Position numbers and translations under genes: made by a program. This document shows, piece after piece, positions 34,151 to 42,808 of a stretch of 64,000 nt of DNA. This DNA is from Phaeophleospora eucalypticola. Taxonomy: Eukaryota; Ascomycota; Dothideomycetes; Mycosphaerellales; Mycosphaerellaceae. Numbering within the stretch: position 1 is the stretch's first letter; each line of letters starts with the position of its first letter. Location of the stretch: positions 1,240,001 to 1,304,000 of the forward strand of contig JAKLNG010000010.1 of NCBI GenBank assembly GCA_022814565.1, in the 5' to 3' direction. The notes under the pieces are model-generated. The model was not told the DNA's origin and made no database searches. It worked only from the letters and a program-made list of their open reading frames with translations.

Positions 34151-36511
34151 ATGGGCGGCAAATATAGGTCGCTCTCCGGCGCGCTCATCGACCCGGAGAA
34201 GCAGCGCAATAGTAACGACTACGACTACGACAGCGACGAAGCGCCTTCTCTTGTCTCCTCCCGCCACACATCTTCCTCATATGCGCCCATGCTCGGCCAC
34301 AGCAATGATACACGAAGACGACCTACATTCGCATACCATCTACCTCGTCGAAGGTTCAGCAGATACTTCACCCTCGCGCTCACTAGCATCCTGTTCATCT
34401 TCGTCTACTACCTGGTCCGATCTTCATGGGCAAGCCAGGCTGAAGTGGAGCTGGGGCTCAAGAAACCACCCCCGCCTCCGCCAGCATGGGAGCAATTTCC
34501 CTTCTTGAAGAGATATCATGGCGGGATCCGAACGCTGGTGAGCCGAAAAGATAATGTGCCCGAGTACCCAGCAGACGAAGATGTGGAGGTTCAACGATTG
34601 AAAGAGGCTGCATTGGAGCAAAAGCAGAAGCAAGATGCGGAAGCTGCCAGAGAGAAAGGGTTTCAGAAAAGAGATGGACTGCCTACGCCGAGGAGATTTG
34701 ATCCGACAGTAGGGATGAAGGAAACGGGGCAACCTGTGAAGTGCTTCTTGGACAACAAAACTAAGACGGAGGTTCCACAACTATTGGGATATGATGGCGT
34801 AACGAAAGGATTCCCCGATCCCGTGATGGGATCGTACGAAGTGCTCGGGCTACGCAACGACATGTGCTTCGAGCGCTACGGCCGTCTTGGTCCATATGGG
34901 TTTGGCTACAGTAGAAAATACGGCGGCAGCAGTGCCGGCTTGGAGGGCGAAAGAGAGGGTGCAGAACAGGTCTGGGGCGACGAGCTGGAGATCGATTACA
35001 CCAAAGTGAGCTGGGCGAATGTACAGGCGCAGTGCATGGAAGCGAACGCGCATAGATTCAAGCCCGTGTCAAAATATGACTCCACCGAATTCAGCTCGTT
35101 GGCACGCAGGGACGCTGAAAAGGCTGCTGGCTCTAGCGCTGGCGCGAAGGCCGGCGCGCAATTGCAGAATCGGACTGTCGTACTCATCCGCACGTGGACT
35201 GGATTTGAGTACGATCATGAAGACCTCTTCTACCTCCGCGCTCTCGTGAATGAGCTCTCCCTTATGTCCGGAACGGAATATGTCGTGCACTTCCTCATAC
35301 ATGTCAAAGACGACGCGAAGGAAATTTTCGCCGACAAAGAGCTCTATCAGCAAGTTCTCAACGAGTCTCTCCCAGAAGAATTCCGGGGGATGGGCACCCT
35401 CTGGTCGGAGCGCCAAATGGGCCTGATCTACGGCGGACTGGAAGAAAGCTTCTATCGAAACCTTCCCGTTCACGGTGCTTATCGCAGCACATACATGCCT
35501 GTTCAATACTTTGCTCACACTCATCCTGAGTTTGAGTACTTTTGGCACTGGGAAATGGACATCCGCTATACGGGCCACTTCTATCACCTCTTCCAACAGG
35601 TATCGCAATGGGCGAAACAGCAACCAAGAAAAGGATTGTGGGAGAGGAATGGTAGATTCTATGTGCCGGCCGAGCATGGCAGCTGGGAAGACTTCCGCCA
35701 GATGGTTCGTGTACAGACTGAGCATGGAACCGCGAGTAAGGAGAACATCTATGCGAAGCTTGCGGCGGATGCTGGCACCAAGAATCCCATGGATAATGAC
35801 AGCCGCAAGCCTGAGAAGCCAGTTTGGGGACCCGAGCGACCCACTGCCGACGGCGATGAGACCGACGACCCAGACAACGACCCTAAACCACCTACTACCT
35901 ATGACAAGGATAATTACGAGTGGGGAGTTGGTGAAGAGGCAGACTTCATCACCTTCAACCCGCTTTTCGATCCCCACAATACCAACTGGATCCTGGCCGA
36001 AGATGTTACTGGGTACAACAAGTCTGCTGGGTATCCGCCTCGTCGCACCGCCATCATTACGGCGAGCCGCTTGAGTCGGAGGCTGTTGGAGACTATGCAT
36101 CGCGAGACCGCTCTCAAAAGACATACCATGTTCAGCGAGATGTGGCCTGGCAGTTGCGCTCTCCAGCACGGCTACAAGGCTGTCTACGCACCTCACCCAG
36201 TGTACATTGACCGCGCATGGCCAACCTCTTACCTGGCAGCGATCTTCAATAACGGTCGCAACGGTGCAGCTGGCGGTGCAAGGACCTCTGTGTTCTCCGA
36301 TGAGAGGCAGCACAATTTCCTGGGCACTACCTGGTACTATCACGCGGGCTTCTCGCCTAATCTCTGGAAGAGGTGGCTTGGGTATAAAGTCGATAATGAT
36401 GGTGGAGAAGAGTGGGAAGTTGCGAACGAGGGCAGGATGTGTTTGCCGCCTATGCTGTTGCACCCTGTCAAGCAAGTGGATCTGATTTATGAGCACCGTG
36501 ATGGGGAGTAA
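34151..36511 (+). CDS. DUF3405 family type II membrane protein
   Basis: Intronless, 786 aa. A short cytoplasmic N-terminus contains a dibasic cluster (RRRPTFAYHLPRRRFSRY), then one transmembrane helix (about 73-89, FTLALTSILFIFVYYLV) and a long lumenal region starting with a Pro run. Conserved DUF3405 blocks are visible: NRTVVLIRTWTGFEY, LRALVNELSLMSGTEYVVHF, YMPVQYFAHTHPEFEYFW, WEMDIRYTGHFYHLF, and GEEADFITFNPLFDP. The type II layout and the WEMDIRYTG acidic patch suggest a Golgi glycosyltransferase-like enzyme, but the family has no established activity. ATG at 34151 (MGGKYRSLSG) chosen. A 475-codon antisense ORF inside it is a shadow. Confidence 0.9.
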   Translation: MGGKYRSLSGALIDPEKQRNSNDYDYDSDEAPSLVSSRHTSSSYAPMLGHSNDTRRRPTFAYHLPRRRFSRYFTLALTSILFIFVYYLVRSSWASQAEVELGLKKPPPPPPAWEQFPFLKRYHGGIRTLVSRKDNVPEYPADEDVEVQRLKEAALEQKQKQDAEAAREKGFQKRDGLPTPRRFDPTVGMKETGQPVKCFLDNKTKTEVPQLLGYDGVTKGFPDPVMGSYEVLGLRNDMCFERYGRLGPYGFGYSRKYGGSSAGLEGEREGAEQVWGDELEIDYTKVSWANVQAQCMEANAHRFKPVSKYDSTEFSSLARRDAEKAAGSSAGAKAGAQLQNRTVVLIRTWTGFEYDHEDLFYLRALVNELSLMSGTEYVVHFLIHVKDDAKEIFADKELYQQVLNESLPEEFRGMGTLWSERQMGLIYGGLEESFYRNLPVHGAYRSTYMPVQYFAHTHPEFEYFWHWEMDIRYTGHFYHLFQQVSQWAKQQPRKGLWERNGRFYVPAEHGSWEDFRQMVRVQTEHGTASKENIYAKLAADAGTKNPMDNDSRKPEKPVWGPERPTADGDETDDPDNDPKPPTTYDKDNYEWGVGEEADFITFNPLFDPHNTNWILAEDVTGYNKSAGYPPRRTAIITASRLSRRLLETMHRETALKRHTMFSEMWPGSCALQHGYKAVYAPHPVYIDRAWPTSYLAAIFNNGRNGAAGGARTSVFSDERQHNFLGTTWYYHAGFSPNLWKRWLGYKVDNDGGEEWEVANEGRMCLPPMLLHPVKQVDLIYEHRDGE

Positions 36512-36920
36512 TTGGGATTACAGATGCAGCGTGCATGAGCGAGGGCGTTATGGGGGATATGATAGAACTTCGTATGACGACTAAGCCTTTGATGGCTATA
36601 GGATACTACGTTACAGGAAAAGAACATAGTTGTACTTTCGGCCTTTGTGGCATTGGACTCTTATTTGCTCGCTGCCTTGAAACGCCATGCTCCGCGAACG
36701 ATTCTAAGGCCATCTGAGTTGTCGAGCCTGTTCTTGCCAACTTGTCTTCGATCGAGAAGCCAGGACGCTCGCCATCCTGATCTTGTTGCTGTTGCCATTG
36801 ACCTTGAAGCTGCAGCGGGATGTTTCGGACCCACGGATTCTCTTCTACCAAAGCACTAGTCGCGCCATGTACGACTCTTCTGCATCATCACACGAATTCA
36901 TCCTGCATGTCTCATCGTCG
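36512..36920. other. convergent intergenic region
   Basis: 3' space between the DUF3405 gene and the first gene of the minus-strand paralogue array; no gene supported. Confidence 0.5.
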
Positions 36921-37394
36921 CTAGCCTTGAGCCATAAGCTCCTGCAGTAGACTCTTGAATTTGCTTTTCAGATTTCCGCGCACCTTCAAATTCGGTTTAG
37001 ATATTTTCGCCGCCTTCTTCCGAGCTTCACGGACAGTCTCCAGGGAGAGGGGATCGGCCGCGATGCGGACTTCGGCTTCGTCTAGTGCTTGCTCGACCTC
37101 TTCTAACAGTTGGTGTTCCCAGTCGCAGATCTGGAGTCCGTATGCCAGAATCATCTCGGCGCGGACCTGGTGGCAGGTGCTCATGATGCTGGGCTCCAGA
37201 GTCTTGTTGGCGGCGCTCGGACGGGGTGTGTTGGCGATGATGGTTTCGTAGATCTCGAGGCGGAGCTCGGCGGGAAGGCCAAGAAGATGGCAGATACTGC
37301 TGGTGGACTCGGTTGGAGTATCGAAGATCTGAGCGGCGGTGTTGATGTTGGGTGCGGTGGCGCCTGCGGTGGCTTTGCGGGGCGAGGCCGCCAT
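36921..37394 (-). CDS. LPxELRxxIYE-motif protein, array member 1
   Basis: Intronless, 157 aa. After a variable Ala/Thr-rich N-terminus comes ICHLLGLPAELRLEIYETII (about 34-53), then LEPSIMSTCHQVRAEMILAYGL, the two-block signature of this family (F-box/2EXR-like). A helical charged C-terminus ends in basic residues (KVRGNLKSKFKSLLQ). It shares with members 2 and 3 the LEPxxMxTxxxxRxE block, so these are tandem paralogues. The upstream element at 37544-37560 is 150 bp before the ATG. Function unknown; by analogy with F-box proteins an adaptor role is possible but not shown. Confidence 0.75.
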   Translation of the reverse strand: MAASPRKATAGATAPNINTAAQIFDTPTESTSSICHLLGLPAELRLEIYETIIANTPRPSAANKTLEPSIMSTCHQVRAEMILAYGLQICDWEHQLLEEVEQALDEAEVRIAADPLSLETVREARKKAAKISKPNLKVRGNLKSKFKSLLQELMAQG

Positions 37395-37543
37395 GACGAG
37401 TTACGAGGGTGCCGACCAGATGAGAAGCCGTTGCAGAAGAGCGACTTGCAAGTAGTTGTGGTAGGTACCAGGAGTGGCAGTGGATGGAGGTGGAAGCCTC
37501 AAAAGATCTTGAAAGGAGAGGAAGGTAGAGGTGGCACGTGCAC

Positions 37544-37560
37544 GTCTTGGCATTCACATG
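37544..37560 (-). promoter_or_regulatory. shared upstream element of the paralogue array, copy 1
   Basis: On the gene sense strand it reads CATGTGAATGCCAAGAC, 150 bp upstream of array member 1. It is identical over 17 bases to copy 3 (39615-39631). It contains CATGTG, an E-box-type core. Confidence 0.6.
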
Positions 37561-37680
37561 CTATTTACTAGTCGGCTTGAGCTTGGCTGACTTTCCCCAA
37601 GGAAGCGCATCCTTCGCAAAGCACAGACCATTTTATCTCGTGTACAAGCGGCAATGGCACGCTTTGCTCATGCGAACCCT

Positions 37681-38181
37681 CTATAAGTCTGCCTCATTGC
37701 CCGCCTCTGCCTCCAGCTTCGCGATCTTGATTTTCAGGGCGGCCACGTGAGCACGGCGAGGCTCTCGCTCGCGAACAATGACCTCCGTAAAGGGCACCCA
37801 GTCTTCCAGTGACCATCCCCCAGACTCGTTGCACACGAGATTTGCAACATGCTGCGCTATAGCATTCAATTCCTGCATTTGGGCCTCGTTGAGGACGATG
37901 GAGGCTTGAAGATTCTTGACAAGGATGGGCAGTACCTCGCTTCGGATCTGGTGGCAGGTATGCATGATAGATGGTTCCAGCTGTGTAGGCTTGCATGAGG
38001 CTCTCATCGGCGTGTAGTCGCTCGTGACGAGCTCGAAGATGTCGAGGCGGAGCTCCGCTGGCAGATCAAGTAGACGACAGGCTTGATCGATGCTGATAGC
38101 GGCCGCATCGCTGACTGAAATTTCCGTGTCCATGATGATGGTGGGTAATGCGGGATCTGGAGCTGGCTTTGGCGGTGCCAT
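37681..38181 (-). CDS. LPxELRxxIYE-motif protein, array member 2
   Basis: Intronless, 166 aa, starting MAPPKPAPDPA like members 3 and 6 (MAP...). It carries CRLLDLPAELRLDIFELV (about 35-52; IFE replaces IYE) and LEPSIMHTCHQIRSEVLPIL, nearly the same second block as member 1. The C-terminal half is helical, with SGGWSLEDWVPFTEVIV, and ends in a Glu/Lys/Ala-rich coil. No signal peptide or membrane segment. The shared element copy 2 lies about 190 bp upstream. Function unknown. Confidence 0.75.
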   Translation of the reverse strand: MAPPKPAPDPALPTIIMDTEISVSDAAAISIDQACRLLDLPAELRLDIFELVTSDYTPMRASCKPTQLEPSIMHTCHQIRSEVLPILVKNLQASIVLNEAQMQELNAIAQHVANLVCNESGGWSLEDWVPFTEVIVREREPRRAHVAALKIKIAKLEAEAGNEADL

Positions 38182-38791
38182 GCTTCGACCTGTTTGCAGT
38201 GAGCGCGCTGCGAAAAATCTATCGTGTCTGACTTACCGACTGCTGAGCGCACGAGGCTCTGTAGTGCAATTTGAAACTTATGTGCTGGTATGATGATGGA
38301 TGTCGGAGTTGGACAAAGGACAAGGAAATTGGGACGAAGTCAAATCTGTAGGCTGGTCCGTGCTAGGCTTGGCGTTCACATGCGTTTGCTCGAGACTCTG
38401 CAGAGGACGAGTGGGCCGAGGACCAAAGGCCGGAGAGAACGGAATTGAGAAATTATCATTACTACACTACTTCTGTATCTTGAAACGTCAAATCCGAAAC
38501 GCAATTTGGGGAAGAATTCCCACCAAGAAGAGAGAAATGCTGTTTGCACCTCACGAAGATGTCCCAAATTTCCTTAGTCATACGCGGTAGCCCACTAACG
38601 CCGAAGCGCTCAAGTCTGCTCCAGCCCGTGAATCTGTTCCCTGAGGATTGAAAGTAAGGTGCAAAAAGGTGCAAGACCGCATCATGTAGCGCGTGGTGTC
38701 AGATGCACCTGACAGCCTCCATGCCGGGTGCCATCACTGGCAATCTTTCATGGTCTGTGAGTTATCACACAGAGTCTTTCCACCTTACACC
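38182..38791. other. intergenic within the paralogue array
   Basis: Holds the promoter of array member 2 (with element copy 2) and the 3' end of member 3. No gene supported. Confidence 0.5.
38368..38382 (-). promoter_or_regulatory. shared upstream element of the paralogue array, copy 2
   Basis: Sense-strand CATGTGAACGCCAAG, about 190 bp upstream of array member 2. It differs from copies 1 and 3 at one base out of 15. Confidence 0.55.
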
Positions 38792-39346
38792 TCATGCAGA
38801 GTCCGCCTGCACAGGTTCGTCGCGTGCTCCACCAAAAACCCTGGCCAATAACTCGTCCGTCGACTGCGTCTCCGATCTGAACGTTTCTGCGGATTCGTGA
38901 TTCATCTCGACCAGAGCACGAATCTGCGCATGTGTGATGCGTTGTTTGCGAGCCAGAACCGAGTTTCGCATCCATTCATGAAAGTCATTGAGTGCATCCC
39001 AAAAGCCTTCAGTTGTGTTATCTCTGTCCTTCTCCTGCAGTCCCTGGAAAGGCATCATGCGAGCTATCGTTTCCTCCAGTAGCTCATCGTGAATGATCTC
39101 GATGTGATCAAGGTAAAGTGACAGCATCTCAGCACGAATGAATTTGCTGGTGGACATGAGAGCTGGCTCGAGATTATTGAGAAGTACCGGATCTACGTCA
39201 AAAGGTGGCCTGATGGCTTCGAGTAGTTCTTCGTATATGATTAGGCGGAGCTCCGGTGGAAGGTCGAGCAGATGGCAGGGTGCGCCAGTGCCGCTTTGAC
39301 TCGGCGTGGTAGCCGAGACAGAGGCTTCTGCTTGTAGTGGCGCCAT
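38792..39346 (-). CDS. LPxELRxxIYE-motif protein, array member 3
   Basis: Intronless, 184 aa from the ATG at 39346 (MAPLQAEASVSATT), chosen because it matches the MAP start of members 2 and 6. The frame is open far upstream, even through the shared element. Signature CHLLDLPPELRLIIYEELLE (about 26-45), second block LEPALMSTSKFIRAEMLSLY, then a helical C-terminus (HDELLEETIARMM, FWDALNDFHEWM). Function unknown. An alternative ATG lies two codons upstream. Confidence 0.75.
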   Translation of the reverse strand: MAPLQAEASVSATTPSQSGTGAPCHLLDLPPELRLIIYEELLEAIRPPFDVDPVLLNNLEPALMSTSKFIRAEMLSLYLDHIEIIHDELLEETIARMMPFQGLQEKDRDNTTEGFWDALNDFHEWMRNSVLARKQRITHAQIRALVEMNHESAETFRSETQSTDELLARVFGGARDEPVQADSA

Positions 39347-39614
39347 TATCATACAGAGAAGCCGCTCCGCGGAGAGTCGTGCAAGTTTTCGGATGGTAGT
39401 CGTTGGTGTGGAGCCTTGTGATGCCGTTTGGTGTTGTCTGTCGGTGCTGCCGTCAGTGCAGCCCAAGTGGAAGTTGGAGTTAAGGTGGCTGGAAACGTCT
39501 CCGATGCGATGAGCTTGAACGCTTTGCGCGTCTGTTGTGCGAGGTCTCGATTGAGAAGCGACGGGGGCGAAAGTATCAAGCGGTGGAAGGAGCCACCGCC
39601 CAAGCACTCGCGGA

Positions 39615-39631
39615 GTCTTGGCATTCACATG
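39615..39631 (-). promoter_or_regulatory. shared upstream element of the paralogue array, copy 3
   Basis: Sense-strand CATGTGAATGCCAAGAC, about 270 bp upstream of array member 3, identical to copy 1 over 17 bases. The rest of the 39347-39757 spacer shows nothing else. Confidence 0.6.
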
Positions 39632-39757
39632 AAGGGCCTCAGGCAATTTCCAGAATTGTCAACAACTTCAGAATTTCATTCACTAACAATTCTTTCTCTG
39701 ACGCGAGCTACCAATGACACTCCAAACAGCCCCTTGCCGACCTCAATCCCTCTGTAA

Positions 39758-40309
39758 TCAAGCGTGGAACGCTTCTTCGGCATCGTGCTTTCCTGATCTC
39801 ATCGCCGCAAATTCATCCGCCTCCAATTTGTCTGCGACATGCCAGAGCAAGTTCCTCAACACGTAAAACCTCGCATTTGCCTCATCGACGCAGCGGTTGT
39901 GATAGGCTCGATACCGAGTTGGCAACCGCTTGGAATTATTCGTAACAAGGTTCTCCGTCTGCTTGCCGGCGAAGGTGGCTGCTTGTCGAACGACTCCTTG
40001 GAGATGTTTGTGGTATGTTCCCATGGCTTCGGCGCGGATGATCTTGCAGACTTTGAGCAAGGCCGGTTGCATATCTCTTCGAATCCTTGCAGGCCCGTGG
40101 GAGTCGATACAGAGCTCGTAGATGACGAGTCGAAGCTCAGGCGGTAGTTTGAAGAAGTGGCTGTCGTGGTAGGCGCGACTGGGCCTTTGAGTCTGTCATT
40201 ACAAGATTAGTAGATGCGAGGAACGCTTGATCTGGGAAAAGCTGACAGAGATGTGTTCTTTCGAGGCCGGATAAGGCAAACAAGGCACAAACGTCACCAG
40301 AACGCCCAT
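39758..40309 (-). CDS. LPxELRxxIYE-motif protein, array member 4 (start uncertain)
   Basis: The main exon 39758-40192 encodes HFFKLPPELRLVIYELCIDS, then MQPALLKVCKIIRAEAMGTY and a Lys/Arg-rich helical end (144 codons). It has no in-frame ATG before the signature, and the frame runs into a stop just beyond 40192, where a good acceptor (atgacag) sits. A 12-nt first exon at 40298-40309 (MGVL) with a GTGACG donor and a 105-nt intron would supply a start; an ATG at 40384 in the same first-exon frame is another option. Alternatively the gene has lost its start and is decaying. The shared element copy 4 lies upstream at 40509-40523. Confidence 0.55.
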
Positions 40310-40435
40310 GTCTGCGAATGTGAGTGAAGTTGTGAGGAAGGCGTGAGGGTGAGATGTATTCCTTCGAGCGCCGATGTGCTTCAATCGTCAGCAGAATGCC
40401 CGTGGTTTGTGATCGTGGGTGAAGTTGTGAGGAAG
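40298..40435. repeat. direct repeat pair, about 43 bp each
   Basis: 40298-40340 and 40392-40435 are imperfect copies sharing GTGAAGTTGTGAGGAAG at the right end and CAGAA(C/T)GCCC at the left. The left copy overlaps the proposed tiny first exon of array member 4. A local duplication in the promoter/leader is the simplest reading. Confidence 0.6.
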
Positions 40436-40508
40436 CTGCAAGAGCTGTTTGGGAAAGTGTGGTGTATCAAGAATGGAAGGCGTCCAGGGCGGCTTCGGGT
40501 GTGCTAAA

Positions 40509-40523
40509 TTTGGCATTCACGTG
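40509..40523 (-). promoter_or_regulatory. shared upstream element of the paralogue array, copy 4
   Basis: Sense-strand CACGTGAATGCCAAA. It keeps GTGAATGCCAA and has CACGTG (a palindromic E-box) in place of CATGTG. It lies about 200-330 bp upstream of array member 4, depending on the true start. The remaining spacer to 40802 shows no gene. Confidence 0.5.
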
Positions 40524-40802
40524 CTGCTATAGTGAATGTAATGAACTGTCCCCTCATCTTTGGTAAAGATCTGAATGGACTCCCTGGAGGGAGAACGTCA
40601 TGCGGGCCGATGGTATGTACGGCTGAATGCCATCAGTCTCCCAGCCACGCTTCCTTAAACGTTAACGAACTTTGATACCATATCGTCTCTTGATTCTGAG
40701 CCTTCAAGGCCATCATGAGTCGAACCATGATCGGGCTTCGACTACAATCGGGTCAGCAGCTTTGTCTTGTCAGTGTAGGACCAATCTGACCTTCGTCCAC
40801 TT

Positions 40803-41204
40803 TCAGTCGCTCAGTCCCTCAATCGCCGCAATAGTCTTCTCGACTTTCTGCTCGAGCGCCTCCAGCTCGTACTTCTCCATTATCAACCACAGATACTTTC
40901 CTCCACCGCACATGCCGGGAAAGTATTGGTAGTTGATGCGCACAAGCTGCTTCTTGATCGCGAGGAGTTCGTCGCTGAGAGTGGCGTTGATTGCGTAGAG
41001 CTTCTTGTGGTATTCGGGAAGGCCTTCGGTGCGAAAGGTGCGGCAGACGGACAGGATCGGTGGCTCTTTGATGTCGGCCGGCTTGGTGATGGCGTCGGCG
41101 AAGGAATCGAGGACTTCGTTGTAGATCTTGAGGCGGAGCTCGGCGGGAATGATGTTGATGGTGCAGTTCGGTGAAGCTGACACAGTGGTTAGTTGCTCGG
41201 CCAT
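40803..41204 (-). CDS. LPxELRxxIYE-motif protein, array member 5
   Basis: Intronless, 133 aa from the ATG at 41204 (MAEQLTTVSASPNC). Signature INIIPAELRLKIYNEVLDSF (about 15-34), second block EPPILSVCRTFRTEGLPEYH, then a helix-rich C-terminus (SDELLAIKKQLVRI, ELEALEQKVEKTIAAIEGL). It is shorter than its neighbours. I do not see the shared upstream element in the 308-bp spacer to member 6. Function unknown. Confidence 0.72.
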   Translation of the reverse strand: MAEQLTTVSASPNCTINIIPAELRLKIYNEVLDSFADAITKPADIKEPPILSVCRTFRTEGLPEYHKKLYAINATLSDELLAIKKQLVRINYQYFPGMCGGGKYLWLIMEKYELEALEQKVEKTIAAIEGLSD

Positions 41205-41512
41205 GGCGATCTCTCGTGCGCTGATTGTTAATGGGTTGATTCGGCGAGCAGCAGTGACAGTGACAGTGTGGTGTTGGCGATGATGTTGATGTCGGTTGAA
41301 GAAGTTGAGTCGAGGGTAGAAATGCAAGCGCGAAGTGAGGATGTCAAATGGCGCGCCGAAGATGTGGAGGTGAGCATGTGATAATTCATCTGGAGTGAAG
41401 CGATGCGATATGGACCCTGGTTGTGGTAAGCATGGGATTCGGTGATATCGGCTTCTGCATGTGACACACCCGAGAACCTCACTCATGACACCATTTAGTA
41501 TGCTCGGCCACC

Positions 41513-42130
41513 CTACTCTTCGCCCACTTCCTTCTCCTCGAGCCATCTCTTATCCACTGACGCAAGCACAATGCGGTGAGCGGTGAGTACCTCCTTGACC
41601 TGGCTCCAAGGTAGGGCTCTCATCTGACAGGCGGTGATGCGCATTGCTCTGCCAACGTTGTAAGCAACTGTACCGTATTGGCCCTTCAGCAGATATGCAT
41701 CATCATTGGAATGCGTCCATCTCAGTTTCTTAGAATGAAGTAGCCGTGCCCACTCCAGCAGATTGGCCCAGTGTGGCTCCAGCGATGGCCGATCCACGAT
41801 GCTGGTCATGGAAACCCCCTTGTTGAGTCGAAGACGACGAAGTTGCTTCCCGAAAGAGACCAAAGCTTCTGTGTTTGCCTTCGGCGTGCATATCAGAAAC
41901 GAATTTTCGTAGTAGTAGATTTTGAGCGCTTCCTGGCGGATCTGCTTGCAGGTGGACAGAAGACCGCCTCCCCGGTCGAACCCCGATTTCGTGACTCGAA
42001 TTGGACGGCGTTTGAGCAGAACAAGGCGGTAGATTCGATTTCGCAATTCTGCTGGGAGCGTCAGCAGTCGAGAGTCAGAGTTCGATGCCATTTCGTCGTG
42101 GCCGTTTTGCTTGTGGTCTGATGGCGCCAT
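41513..42130 (-). CDS. LPxELRxxIYE-motif protein, array member 6
   Basis: Intronless, 205 aa starting MAPSDHKQNGHDEMAS. Signature RLLTLPAELRNRIYRLVLLK (about 21-40), then GGGLLSTCKQIRQEALKIYYYENSF. This is the more canonical form of the family (second block ending in a Y-rich ENSF/NTF-type strand), with a longer C-terminal domain. It is the most diverged member of the array and lacks the shared upstream element. Function unknown. Confidence 0.75.
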   Translation of the reverse strand: MAPSDHKQNGHDEMASNSDSRLLTLPAELRNRIYRLVLLKRRPIRVTKSGFDRGGGLLSTCKQIRQEALKIYYYENSFLICTPKANTEALVSFGKQLRRLRLNKGVSMTSIVDRPSLEPHWANLLEWARLLHSKKLRWTHSNDDAYLLKGQYGTVAYNVGRAMRITACQMRALPWSQVKEVLTAHRIVLASVDKRWLEEKEVGEE

Positions 42131-42688
42131 GATGCTTTGCGCGCGGGGAGGGGTGTCGGTGATCTTCGTTACAATTCCTTTGTGTGAGGTCTGGCGGTGA
42201 CTTTTTGTGAATGGTGTTGAAAGGAAAGATCGAAAAGCGTATTGTGTGTGCAGATTACCAAAACGAAAGAAGGCAGACGTCGCGCTTAAGAGTGCATTCG
42301 ATCAGCACGCTTCACGCTATGATAACACATCGCTCGCGGAGTGAAATGAATGCTCAGTGACTGTTAGTCCTTACGTGAAGTTAATGAGCAGTGAATGCTC
42401 TCTAAGATTGGGCTGAAGTGCGATAGAGATATTGAGCATAATGGAGAGAGCGACGATGATGTCGTGATGCGTGACGCTCTGGCAATGCAAGCGAGGTAAT
42501 GGTGGGAGAAGATGCCATGCCAGGCGCGAGGAGCTGTTCTGCTGGGCGAGGCAGCGTTGTGTTGCAGAGAGAGAGCGTCTTTGTTTGATCGAGCAGACGT
42601 CAAGCCGTAAAAGTCTTGCCTTACGTAAGCGCATGTAAAGATATACAAGGCGAGATTTGGCTCACACCCTCATCAATCAGATGCCTTC
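42131..42688. other. intergenic between the array and the tRNA gene
   Basis: No supported gene. A TTACGTAA palindrome lies at about 42621-42628, and a short ATATAC stretch about 45 bp before the tRNA could serve as a TATA-like element. ORFs of about 90 codons on the minus strand are Ser-rich and motif-free. Confidence 0.45.
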
Positions 42689-42725
42689 GCCGGGGTAGCT
42701 CAATCGGTAGAGCGTGTGGCTCTTA

Positions 42726-42740
42726 CAAAGAGTAATGATT
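42726..42740 (+). other. canonical tRNA intron (after position 37)
   Basis: 15 nt between A37 and A38. CTCTT of the anticodon loop can pair with AAGAG at 42729-42733 inside and beyond the first bases of the intron, the usual anticodon-intron pairing. It is presumably removed by the tRNA splicing endonuclease. The exact edges could shift by one or two bases. Confidence 0.75.
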
Positions 42741-42757
42741 ACCTCAAGGTCGCGGGT

Positions 42758-42808
42758 GTAAGTTCTGAACTGTCATCAGTTAGCGAGTCATCTCTAACAT
42801 CGTTACAG
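42758..42808 (+). other. spliceosomal-type intron inside the tRNA T-loop
   Basis: 51 nt, the same size as protein-gene introns in this window. It has donor GTAAGT (42758-42763), branch-like CTAAC (42794-42798) and acceptor TTACAG (42803-42808), with 11 nt from branch A to the acceptor G. A hairpin (AACTG/CAGTT, loop TCAT) lies near its 5' end. Exact removal restores the T-loop TTCGAGC and a consensus B box. Confidence 0.75.

Noticed and set aside
35069..36496. 475-codon minus-strand ORF
   Set aside because: It lies entirely antisense to the DUF3405 coding region, has no recognisable motif and is explained by codon bias of the real gene.
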